Positions 1-5,180 of a DNA stretch of 5,180 nucleotides are shown one piece after another; the first letter of the stretch is position 1, and each line of letters begins with the position of its first letter. A program made the translations under genes and the position numbers. Below the pieces are notes generated by a model. That model was not told the origin of the DNA. It was given only the letters and a program-made list of their open reading frames with translations, and did not search any database. This stretch comes from Clostridia bacterium. Lineage in GTDB: Bacteria; Bacillota_A; Clostridia; Oscillospirales; CAG-272. The stretch covers positions 1-5,180 of the forward strand of contig JAFTSR010000304.1 in the NCBI GenBank assembly GCA_017467225.1, in the 5' to 3' direction.

Positions 1-3
1 CCT

Positions 4-36
4 GGCATTCCGCATGCGGAATGCCTTCCTTTCTTT
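4..36 (+). terminator. Rho-independent terminator of an upstream + strand gene
   Basis: Positions 4-25 form a perfect 22-bp palindrome that folds as a 9-bp stem (GGCATTCCG/CGGAATGCC) with a CATG loop. It is followed on the + strand by a T-rich tail (TTCCTTTCTTT, 26-36). The tail orientation suggests it ends a gene lying left of the window. On the - strand the hairpin is preceded by an A-rich stretch, so it could also end the convergent regulator transcript, but the bases that would form a U tail on that strand lie mostly outside the window. Confidence 0.75.
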
Positions 37-37
37 A

Positions 38-51
38 AAATGTTAACATTT
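38..51. repeat. 14-bp perfect palindrome
   Basis: AAATGTTAACATTT reads the same on both strands. It sits between the left-edge terminator and the stop codon of the regulator gene, in a very AT-rich stretch (37-78) that otherwise holds nothing recognisable. It may be a protein-binding site or simply a chance result of base composition. No function is assigned. Confidence 0.4.
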
Positions 52-78
52 ATATTATATATGGTTTGCTTTATTTTG

Positions 79-939
79 TCAAGGGGTGTTTTTCGTTTCC
101 GCAGCCTCATTCGGAGCTGCTTTTTTGGAGGCCAGCGCATGGATGTAGGGATACCGCTGCACCGCGTCGGTGATGTTGATGTGGAAATACTGCTTGTACA
201 GACGGCTGACGTAGTTGGCATCGGTGTAGCCGTACAGCGGCGCGGCCTGTGCCAGCGTCAGGCCCTCCTTTTCCATCAGCGAACGGATGCTGGTCAGCTT
301 GACGGTGTTGATAAAGTGCATCAGCGTCATGCCCTCGCTCTTTTTGAAGATGGCGCAAAGGTACTCCGGCGTGATACCCAGATGCGCTGCCACGTCGCGC
401 TGGTGGATGGGGCGACTGAGATGTCCATAGATAAATCGCTTGGCGCGGCTGGCGTACAAATATTCTCTGTTTTGTGCTGTTGCACTGCGGTTGATGCGGT
501 TGAGCTCGCTGAGCAGCTGCAGAAAAAGTCCGCCGCTGTACAGCTCGTCTCCCGGGTAGAGTGAATGGACGCGCGCGATCTCCAGCATGAGCCTAAGGCA
601 CTCCTCACTTTGCGGGCAGGCCGGTGTGACGCAGGGCAGAAGCAGCGCGCCGGGGGAGTCCGTTTCGCTTTTGGCGTAGCCGATCGAAAAGCCGACGGTA
701 CGGTGAGTGTGATAGGCTGCGCTGTGCATGACGGGGTCGCTCTCGTACAGCATGCACAAAATATCGCCCTTGTGCGCCACGTGCACCTCGCCCTCGTAGT
801 ACATTTCCAGATAGCCCTCGGTCACGTACAAAATTTCAATCGGGCGACCGTCCTGATGCAGAATGCGGTCGTAGACGGGATGCTCGTACGAGTGTGCAAA
901 GCGGATGGATGGCAGACCGGTTACAGTGATGTATCGCAT
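79..939 (-). CDS. AraC-family transcriptional regulator with N-terminal cupin-like sensor
   Basis: This 286-residue cytoplasmic DNA-binding protein probably controls the divergent lipoprotein operon. Residues ~15-90 look like the beta-barrel sensor of AraC_binding/cupin proteins: IEILYVTEGYLEMYYEGE (34-51), then a HKGDI turn (56-60). Residues ~163-265 form the double helix-turn-helix of the AraC/XylS family. The first HTH is RDVAAHLGITPEYLCAIFKK (181-200). The second, around 228-252, contains GYTDANYVSRLYKQYF and departs from the usual GxTPxxYR ending (here NITDAVQRYP). The start chosen is the ATG at 937-939 because AAGGAG (945-950) lies five bases upstream on the coding strand. An in-frame start 19 codons further out, at 996, would place the first codon inside the -35 box, so it is rejected. 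Length is normal for the family. The effector cannot be read from the sequence. The family call is firm; its target is inferred from divergent placement. Confidence 0.93.
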   Translation of the reverse strand: MRYITVTGLPSIRFAHSYEHPVYDRILHQDGRPIEILYVTEGYLEMYYEGEVHVAHKGDILCMLYESDPVMHSAAYHTHRTVGFSIGYAKSETDSPGALLLPCVTPACPQSEECLRLMLEIARVHSLYPGDELYSGGLFLQLLSELNRINRSATAQNREYLYASRAKRFIYGHLSRPIHQRDVAAHLGITPEYLCAIFKKSEGMTLMHFINTVKLTSIRSLMEKEGLTLAQAAPLYGYTDANYVSRLYKQYFHINITDAVQRYPYIHALASKKAAPNEAAETKNTP

Positions 940-944
940 GGTAG

Positions 945-950
945 CTCCTT
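945..950 (-). promoter_or_regulatory. Ribosome binding site of the AraC-family gene
   Basis: On the - strand AAGGAG is followed by CTACC and then ATG. This five-base spacing decides the start at 939 over the longer in-frame possibility. Confidence 0.88.
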
Positions 951-967
951 GAAAAATTTGTTGCTTC

Positions 968-996
968 AGTATAACATAAAATCTTAATTTTGTCAA
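968..996 (-). promoter_or_regulatory. Strong sigma-70/sigma-A type promoter for the regulator gene
   Basis: Read on the - strand, a perfect -35 box TTGACA (991-996) is separated by exactly 17 bases from the -10 box TATACT (968-973), with a TGn extension just before it (TGT-TATACT). Transcription would start near 961, giving a short leader of about 20 bases before the start codon. Such a near-consensus promoter suggests the regulator is made without needing an activator. Confidence 0.88.
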
Positions 997-1015
997 GATA
1001 TATGCAAAATCTATA

Positions 1016-1044
1016 TTGTACAGGCTTCTAATTTATGCTATACT
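1016..1044 (+). promoter_or_regulatory. Extended -10 promoter of the lipoprotein operon with weak -35
   Basis: The -10 box TATACT (1039-1044) carries a TGn extension (TGC, 1036-1038). At a 17-base spacing lies TTGTAC (1016-1021), which matches only three positions of the -35 consensus. The start point would be near 1051, leaving a 5' leader of about 55 bases. The good -10 with a poor -35 is compatible with help from an activator such as the divergently encoded AraC-family protein, which could bind the ~19 AT-rich bases between the two -35 boxes (997-1015). The activator role is inference. Confidence 0.75.
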
Positions 1045-1055
1045 GATGCTGCATC
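1045..1055. repeat. Short inverted repeat at the predicted operon start point
   Basis: GATGC-T-GCATC is a perfect 5-bp inverted repeat around one base, directly after the -10 box and overlapping the predicted transcription start. It could be an operator or the base of a small 5' hairpin. It is short enough to be chance. Confidence 0.3.
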
Positions 1056-1086
1056 CTGAAAAATTGTCTCTTTTGGGAGAATAAAA

Positions 1087-1101
1087 ATGAAAGGAACCTA
1101 A
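1087..1101 (+). other. Possible four-codon leader reading frame
   Basis: ATG AAA GGA ACC TAA encodes MKGT and ends five bases before the chosen start of the solute-binding protein. It has its own plausible ribosome site, GGGAGA (1075-1080), six bases upstream, and it runs through the AAAGGA used by the downstream gene. A four-base stem TCTC/GAGA (1067-1070 with 1077-1080) could mask its ribosome site. Translation of such a short frame might modulate access to the downstream site. It may equally be a coincidence in an A/G-rich leader. Confidence 0.25.
1090..1095 (+). promoter_or_regulatory. Ribosome binding site of the solute-binding lipoprotein gene
   Basis: AAAGGA lies seven bases before a GTG (1103) and ten before the adjacent ATG (1106). 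Both starts are in frame and differ by one residue, so the ribosome site does not separate them. ATG is preferred for codon strength. Confidence 0.65.
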
Positions 1102-1105
1102 CGTG

Positions 1106-2575
1106 ATGAAAAGACGAATTCTGTGCCTGCTTATGGCTCTGCTGCTCCTTTTGCCGCTGCTGGCGAGCTGCACTGACCCGACGGATGACCCGACGCCGGA
1201 GGATGTAAAGGACCCGGAGCAGGTCGTTGATGGGGAGAAAACCCCGGACGAGGAGGTTGAGGTCAACCCGTACGACGTGCCTGACAGCCTGCCCGATGTC
1301 AAGTACGACGGCAGGGAATTTATCATTCACTACTACCGCGATGCATACGCCGCCTTCTTCTACCAGGAGGCGCAGAGCGGAGATCTTATTTCCAACACCA
1401 TCTGGGCATCCAACGTCGCTACCGAGGAGCGCTTCGACGTGGATATTCAGGTGCTTCCCGGCTCGGATAACGAGGGCGCCTACAATACCGGCATTCTTGC
1501 GCAGATGCAGACGGGTCAGACCGACTTTGACGTCTGCCATATGAGCGACCGTCAGGGAGGTAATATGTCGGTTGCCGATCTTTTGCTCAATATCCGCGAG
1601 ATGCCGCAGTTTGATTTTGAAAAGCCGTGGTGGTCGCCGCACACGGTCGACTCCTTGACCTACATGGGGCAGATGCATCTGATCTCCACCGCCATGAGCT
1701 GGCAGGGACTGGGCGCGACGCAGGTGGTCTTTTTCAATAAAAAGCTGATGAATGACCACGACATTGAGGCTCCGTACCAGGCGGTGCTGGACGGCGAGTG
1801 GTATCTGGAGGATATGATCTACGACGCCGAGGACGTCTACAAGGATATCAATAGCGACGGCAAGACCGAGGACGATATTTTCGGCATCCTGATGCCTGAG
1901 GAGATGTACTCGGTGGTGGTCAGCTACGGCATCAATCTGATCGAGAAGAGCGATGACGGCGCCGAGCTGATCTTCAACGGCGCGGACGAGCGTATGTACA
2001 CGCTGATCGATCAGTATCACTACATTCTCAATCAAAGCGATTTCGGCTACGCCACCGCGCGCGACAATACCGCCAAGATGTTCATGCAGGAGCAGGGCTT
2101 GTATCTGACCATCCAGCTGGACTACGTGACGGGACTTTTGCGCGATGCTGCCTTTGAGTACGGCATCGTGCCTTATCCCAAGCTGGACGAGCTGCAGGAT
2201 GGCTATTACGCCGGACATACCGACCGCTTCTTTGTCATTCCCAACACCTGCACCGACACCGACTTTGTAGCGACCATTATCGAGGGCATGTCCGCCGAGG
2301 GCTACCGTCAGATGACACCGGCCATTTATGAGACGGCGCTCAAGGGCAGATACACCCACGACGATGCCTCGGTCAAGATGCTGGATATCATCAACAGCTC
2401 CCGTGTGCAGGATTTCGCTTACATCTACGTGCTGCAGGCCTGCACGCGCGCGCTGGCAGAGGTAGTCGCGCAGAGCAAGAGCAATAACTATTCCTCCTAC
2501 TACGCCTCCAAGGTCACACCGGTCGAGCAGCGCATTGAGGAGCTGCAGACCAAGTTTGCCGCGATGCTGCAATAA
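1106..2575 (+). CDS. Extracellular solute-binding lipoprotein, ABC sugar-transporter type
   Basis: This 489-residue protein is expected to be anchored outside the membrane, where it captures a sugar or oligosaccharide. A signal peptide with basic start (MKRR), leucine-rich core and lipobox LASC places the lipidated cysteine at residue 22. An acidic, proline-containing linker follows (about 23-65), then a fold typical of family 1 solute-binding proteins. Supporting stretches are ATEERFDVDIQV (105-116), TGQTDFDVCHMSD (136-148), VVFFNKKLMNDHDI (207-220) before an EWYLEDM segment, and the calcium-loop-like DINSDGKTEDD (247-257) followed by FGI. Length fits the family's larger members. It heads a two-gene operon; the DUF4838 lipoprotein begins 17 bp after its stop. 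No permease or ATPase gene is adjacent, which is unusual for a transporter binding protein, so it may work with permeases encoded elsewhere or act as a surface glycan-binding protein. A GTG one codon upstream is an alternative start. The ligand is unknown. Confidence 0.85.
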   Translation: MKRRILCLLMALLLLLPLLASCTDPTDDPTPEDVKDPEQVVDGEKTPDEEVEVNPYDVPDSLPDVKYDGREFIIHYYRDAYAAFFYQEAQSGDLISNTIWASNVATEERFDVDIQVLPGSDNEGAYNTGILAQMQTGQTDFDVCHMSDRQGGNMSVADLLLNIREMPQFDFEKPWWSPHTVDSLTYMGQMHLISTAMSWQGLGATQVVFFNKKLMNDHDIEAPYQAVLDGEWYLEDMIYDAEDVYKDINSDGKTEDDIFGILMPEEMYSVVVSYGINLIEKSDDGAELIFNGADERMYTLIDQYHYILNQSDFGYATARDNTAKMFMQEQGLYLTIQLDYVTGLLRDAAFEYGIVPYPKLDELQDGYYAGHTDRFFVIPNTCTDTDFVATIIEGMSAEGYRQMTPAIYETALKGRYTHDDASVKMLDIINSSRVQDFAYIYVLQACTRALAEVVAQSKSNNYSSYYASKVTPVEQRIEELQTKFAAMLQ

Positions 2576-2577
2576 CG

Positions 2578-2585
2578 AAAGGAGA
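2578..2585 (+). promoter_or_regulatory. Ribosome binding site of the DUF4838 lipoprotein gene
   Basis: AAAGGAGA lies in the 17-bp gap after the upstream stop codon, with seven bases to the ATG at 2593. With no room for a promoter in the gap, it supports co-transcription with the solute-binding gene. Confidence 0.88.
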
Positions 2586-2592
2586 CTTTACC

Positions 2593-4716
2593 ATGAAACA
2601 CACGTATAAGCTGATATGCGTACTGCTGATACTGACCATGCTGTCCTGTCTGCTGCTGTCCTGCAAGGACGACCCGGCGCAAGAGCCTTCTGACGATCCC
2701 GGACAAGTGGAGCAGCCCGAGGGGCCGAGCGAGCCTGCCTATGATCCGAAGCAGGACAACGAGGTCGTGGCGACGCTCAACCTGATCGCGGACGGTGCGT
2801 CCGAGTACGTTATCGTGCGCGGCAAAGAGGCCACGCCCAGTGAGGTGACCGCCGCGACCGAGCTGCAGAAATATCTCAAGGCGATCAGCGGCGTCGAGCT
2901 GCCTATCGTGACCGACGATACCGCGGCCATCAAAACCGAGATCGTGGTCGGTAAGACCAACCGCGAGGCCGACGGCGAGTTCGACCGCAAAAAGCTGGGC
3001 GACGACGGCTTTACCATCAAGACCCGCGCCAGAAGACTGTTCCTGGTCGGCGGAGAGCAGAGAGGCACGCTGTATTCCGTCTATGAATTCCTGGAGGCCT
3101 ACATGGGCTGCCGCTTCTATACGGCAAGCTTTGAAAAGGTACCGGAAAATAAAACGGTCACGCTTGACGCGATTGAGGGAGATACGCAGAAGCCGAGCTT
3201 TGATACGCGCACGTTGTATTGGTACGAATATCTGAACGATGATGATTTTGCCGCCAAGCGCAGAATGAATCATCGCAGATGGGGTGGCTACAGCGAGGAA
3301 TACGGCGGCTCGGATACGTGGGCAGGCGGTTATCCCGTGCATTCGCTTCCGTATATTCTGAACGGTACCGGTCTGATGCCCGGAAAGCAGCCCTGCTTTA
3401 CCAACGATGAGGTCTACGATTGCGTTCTTGATTGGGCATTGACGGCCTTGGAGGAAACGCCGGACGCCGGATTTATTGACATTTCGGCTGCAGATAACGA
3501 AAGCTTCTGCCGTTGTGAGAACTGTGCTGCTCTGGAGAAAGAATACGGTGCGTATTCCGGCGTGCTTCTGGATTTTGTCAACCGTATCGCTGCGGACATT
3601 GGTAAAAAATACCCCAACGTTCTGGTTCATACCATTGCCTATCGCGGCACTGACGTTTGTCCCGAGGGGATTGAGCCGGCGGAGAACGTGATCGTCGAGC
3701 TTTGTACGCCCTACGAGTGTAAAAGCCATCCGCTGGAGGATGCCGAGCAATGTCATACCACGCGCAGCAAAATACCGTTTAACCAAAATATAGAAAAATG
3801 GTATGAAATCTGCGAAAACCTGGCGATCTGGGATTATACCACCAACTATTGCGACTATACCATCACCTATCCGGATTTTGATGTGCTTCTCAGCAATATC
3901 CGTCTGTTTGCCGATAACGGTGTCACGGCCTTGTTTGAACAAGGAAACTATGAAGCATGCAGTCTGGAATTCGGAGAGCTGCGCGCCTATATTCTTTCCA
4001 AAATGATGTGGAATGCCCGCATAACCACGGATGAGGTCGAAACGCTTGTGATGGAATTCCTGACGGACTACTACGGTCCCGGCGGAGAATATATTCGCGA
4101 GTATCTGCGCGTTGCGGAGGAGCTGTCGGAAGAAAAATGCTTTTTCATGCAAAGCAACGCACTGGATATGTACGATTGGAGCGGCGAGACGGTCAAGCAC
4201 CACGAATACACCACCGTGCCCGAGGGGCTGACGGTCGAAATGCTCCGCGACTATGAGAACGTGGACTGGACGCAGTACCTCAACTGGTACACCAGCGCCG
4301 AGCCGCGTATCATCACAGAGGGCGACAGACTGTTCACCGCTGCACTGGAGGCGGCCGAGACTGACGAGCAGAGAGCACACATTGAGCGCTCCTATATGCA
4401 AGTCCACACGCTGCGCTCCTACTATCTGTACGGAGAGAAGAGTAAAACAGGAAATTTTGTAACGCAGCTGTTCGGAAAGGGAATTCCCGCGGTCTTTGGC
4501 GATGAGCTGAGCGGCTCGGAGCTGAGCACCATCAAGAGCGGTGTGACCAAGCTGATCCGCGAGCAGGTGGCTGATGCTTACGTGGCGTATAACCGCGAGC
4601 TTGCCATCAAGATGACCGATTACGGCGCCCTTTATCGTGAGGGCAGCAAGGCGTACCGCGAGGACGATCCCTCGTATCGCAACTACGCCAACCTTCCGAC
4701 CAACTGGAAGCCGTAA
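2593..4716 (+). CDS. DUF4838-domain lipoprotein, candidate GH163-like glycoside hydrolase
   Basis: This 707-residue surface lipoprotein probably cleaves a glycan. The signal peptide ends in LLSC, so Cys24 would be lipidated, followed by an acidic Pro/Glu linker to about residue 55. Residues ~60-195 form an alpha/beta domain like those before GH20 and GH67 catalytic domains: ATELQKYLKAISG, EIVVGKTNR (116-124), and the hallmark RGTLYSVYEFLEAYMGCRFY (157-176). Residues ~200-500 match DUF4838 (PF16126) as I recall it: SAADNESFCRCENC (298-311), LLDFVNRIA, KKYPNVLVHTIAYRGTDVCP (338-357), LAIWDYTTNY (410-419), FEQGNYEA (448-455), LSKMMWNARI and FLTDYYGPGGEYI. The rest is largely helical. Some DUF4838 proteins are classed in CAZy GH163, endo-beta-N-acetylglucosaminidases acting on complex N-glycans (founder BT1044), but the domain is broad and substrate is not established here. 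Glu449 in FEQG is a candidate catalytic residue (inference). About fourteen cysteines follow the lipobox, high for an exported protein. Codon use shifts in the middle. It is second in the operon. Confidence 0.85.
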   Translation: MKHTYKLICVLLILTMLSCLLLSCKDDPAQEPSDDPGQVEQPEGPSEPAYDPKQDNEVVATLNLIADGASEYVIVRGKEATPSEVTAATELQKYLKAISGVELPIVTDDTAAIKTEIVVGKTNREADGEFDRKKLGDDGFTIKTRARRLFLVGGEQRGTLYSVYEFLEAYMGCRFYTASFEKVPENKTVTLDAIEGDTQKPSFDTRTLYWYEYLNDDDFAAKRRMNHRRWGGYSEEYGGSDTWAGGYPVHSLPYILNGTGLMPGKQPCFTNDEVYDCVLDWALTALEETPDAGFIDISAADNESFCRCENCAALEKEYGAYSGVLLDFVNRIAADIGKKYPNVLVHTIAYRGTDVCPEGIEPAENVIVELCTPYECKSHPLEDAEQCHTTRSKIPFNQNIEKWYEICENLAIWDYTTNYCDYTITYPDFDVLLSNIRLFADNGVTALFEQGNYEACSLEFGELRAYILSKMMWNARITTDEVETLVMEFLTDYYGPGGEYIREYLRVAEELSEEKCFFMQSNALDMYDWSGETVKHHEYTTVPEGLTVEMLRDYENVDWTQYLNWYTSAEPRIITEGDRLFTAALEAAETDEQRAHIERSYMQVHTLRSYYLYGEKSKTGNFVTQLFGKGIPAVFGDELSGSELSTIKSGVTKLIREQVADAYVAYNRELAIKMTDYGALYREGSKAYREDDPSYRNYANLPTNWKP

Positions 4717-4729
4717 GCTGATCAGAAAG

Positions 4730-4767
4730 ACACAGCCCCACCGTAATGGTGAGGCTGTGTTTTGTTT
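4730..4767 (+). terminator. Rho-independent terminator of the lipoprotein operon
   Basis: Fourteen bases after the stop codon, ACACAGCC (4730-4737) pairs with GGCTGTGT (4753-4760). After one C/A mismatch the stem continues CACC (4739-4742) with GGTG (4748-4751) around a GTAAT loop. The stem runs into TTTTGTTTT on the + strand, a classic terminator. On the - strand the hairpin is followed by CTTTCTGATC, so weak activity for the convergent gene is possible. Confidence 0.92.
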
Positions 4768-4790
4768 TATGATTCTTTGTAAATAGGAGG

Positions 4791-4832
4791 ATACCCCCAC
4801 GCCCGCCGCAAGCGACGGAGACGTGGGGGTAT
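4791..4832. repeat. Long GC-rich inverted repeat in the convergent spacer
   Basis: ATACCCCCACG (4791-4801) is the exact reverse complement of CGTGGGGGTAT (4822-4832). Inside, CCG/CGG (4803-4805 with 4816-4818) and CG/CG (4807-4808 with 4813-4814) can pair further, giving a long hairpin with a CAAG tip. Only ATTTAG follows on the + strand, and CCTCCTATTTAC on the - strand, so neither side has a good T tract. It may be a transcript-end stem-loop shared by the convergent genes, or a dispersed palindromic element of the REP/MITE kind; one copy in the window cannot decide. Confidence 0.7.
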
Positions 4833-4857
4833 TTAGATGGCTTCAGGGGGGCATTGA

Positions 4858-4878
4858 GCATTTTCTGTTAAAAAATGC
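4858..4878 (-). other. Weak AT-rich hairpin downstream of the right-edge gene
   Basis: GCATTTT (4858-4864) can pair with AAAATGC (4872-4878); an alternative pairing is GGCATT (4850-4855) with AATGCC (4874-4879). It lies 23 bases past the stop codon of the - strand gene. There is no U tract after it on that strand, so its role as a terminator is doubtful. Confidence 0.3.
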
Positions 4879-4901
4879 CTATTCGCTCCCTTGTCAAAAA
4901 A

Positions 4902-5180
4902 TCAATACAACGCTTCCACATGAACCGTTCCCTTCGCGCCGGTGATGATGACGGTCTCGCCGTCCTCGGCAAGGGTTGCTGTGCCGGTGCCGGAGGTAAT
5001 CTTGACCGAGGTGATGGTTGCCGCATCGGGATGACGCAGACGCAAGTTGATCTGTCCGATCTCCTCACGGGAAGGAACATCGATCTCGGCGGTGATCCGG
5101 TCATTGTCCACATCCGACAGGATAGCGTAAGAGAGGTCACCGAATGCGGTCGGTGCGTCGGTCACGGCAATCGTTTCGCC
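4902..5180 (-). CDS. C-terminal fragment of a probable secreted carbohydrate-active protein
   Basis: Only the last 92 residues of a larger gene are visible; the frame stays open to the window edge (first visible residues GETIAV) and ends at TGA (4902-4904). No convincing start lies inside: the GTG at 5163-5165 has no ribosome site and would cut a beta-rich domain. The fragment is rich in alternating hydrophobic and polar residues typical of a beta-sandwich: DLSYAILSDVDND, ITAEIDVP, QINLRLRHPDAATITSVKI, then ETVIITGAKGTVHVEALY at the end. The pattern lRlRHP...ItSVki resembles the C-terminal beta-sandwich appended to some clostridial glycoside hydrolases and other polysaccharide-active proteins, but I cannot name the family. 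It converges on the lipoprotein operon. If it is a glycosidase, the whole region would be a glycan-use locus. Existence of the gene is likely; the function is a guess from style. Confidence 0.65.
   Translation of the reverse strand, partial: GETIAVTDAPTAFGDLSYAILSDVDNDRITAEIDVPSREEIGQINLRLRHPDAATITSVKITSGTGTATLAEDGETVIITGAKGTVHVEALY

Noticed and set aside
565..987. Open frame on the + strand opposite the regulator gene
   Set aside because: Mirror of the AraC-family coding sequence, with no ribosome site and no domain; it overlaps the regulator's promoter.
940..996. Nineteen-residue N-terminal extension of the AraC-family protein
   Set aside because: The outer start codon overlaps the consensus -35 box and the -10 box lies inside the extension, so the transcript would not contain it; the inner ATG has an ideal AAGGAG.
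1028..2572. A 514-residue open frame on the - strand opposite the solute-binding gene
   Set aside because: Same reason: antisense to a well-supported lipoprotein gene, repetitive Val/Leu/His/Arg composition, no recognisable motif, and it crosses the operon promoter.
3508..3525. CxCxxC in the DUF4838 protein as an iron-sulfur site
   Set aside because: The protein is exported and lipid-anchored, where iron-sulfur clusters are not expected, and the motif fits a DUF4838 family landmark; a metal or disulfide role is more likely.
4785..4790. AGGAGG as a ribosome site for a small + strand gene
   Set aside because: No start codon lies at a usable distance; the following bases form the left arm of the long inverted repeat.
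2500..4800. A very long open frame on the - strand opposite the DUF4838 gene
   Set aside because: It lies antisense to a protein with clear signal peptide and family motifs. Its translation is low-complexity (Val, Leu, Gly, Ala, His, Arg, Ile rich) without domains, as expected from the mirror of biased codon use; it also runs through the operon terminator.
4868..5140. Alternative - strand frame overlapping the right-edge gene
   Set aside because: Its translation is Ser/Arg/Pro-rich without domain features, whereas the competing frame gives a coherent beta-rich protein tail that stays open to the window edge.

Overview
The window looks like an accessory carbohydrate-use region of a Gram-positive anaerobe, probably an uncultured gut or rumen clostridium of the Oscillospiraceae type. 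The grounds are two lipoproteins with Firmicutes-style signal peptides, strong AAGGAG-type ribosome sites, an AraC-family regulator fused to a small cupin-like sensor, sigma-70/sigma-A promoters with TGn extensions, and moderately GC-rich codon use (GAG, CTG, GAC) against AT-rich spacers. Taxonomy is inferred from style only.

Layout. Positions 1-78 hold a hairpin with a T-rich tail, pointing to a + strand gene that ends just left of the window, plus a short palindrome. At 79-939 (- strand) is an AraC-family regulator. A 166-bp divergent spacer (940-1105) carries two back-to-back promoters: a near-consensus one for the regulator and one with a weak -35 for the + strand operon. The operon comprises a solute-binding lipoprotein (1106-2575) and, 17 bp later, a large DUF4838-type lipoprotein (2593-4716) that probably acts on glycans. 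A clear rho-independent terminator (4730-4767) closes the operon. A second long inverted repeat (4791-4832) lies in the convergent spacer. At 4902-5180 (- strand) is the C-terminal end of another gene, probably a secreted carbohydrate-active protein, running off the right edge.

How the genes may work together (inference): the AraC protein senses a sugar or stress cue and controls the divergent operon. The DUF4838 lipoprotein, tethered outside the membrane, would trim a glycan, and the solute-binding lipoprotein would capture the released product. No permease or ATPase gene is present and the operon terminates after two genes, so import would need membrane components encoded elsewhere.

No RNA gene, CRISPR array, insertion sequence or phage gene was seen. 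The most notable points are the permease-less binding protein/DUF4838 pair, the DUF4838 protein as a candidate GH163-like enzyme with many cysteines, a sharp codon-use shift inside that gene, a possible four-codon leader frame in the operon's 5' UTR, and the unexplained GC-rich inverted repeat in the convergent spacer.
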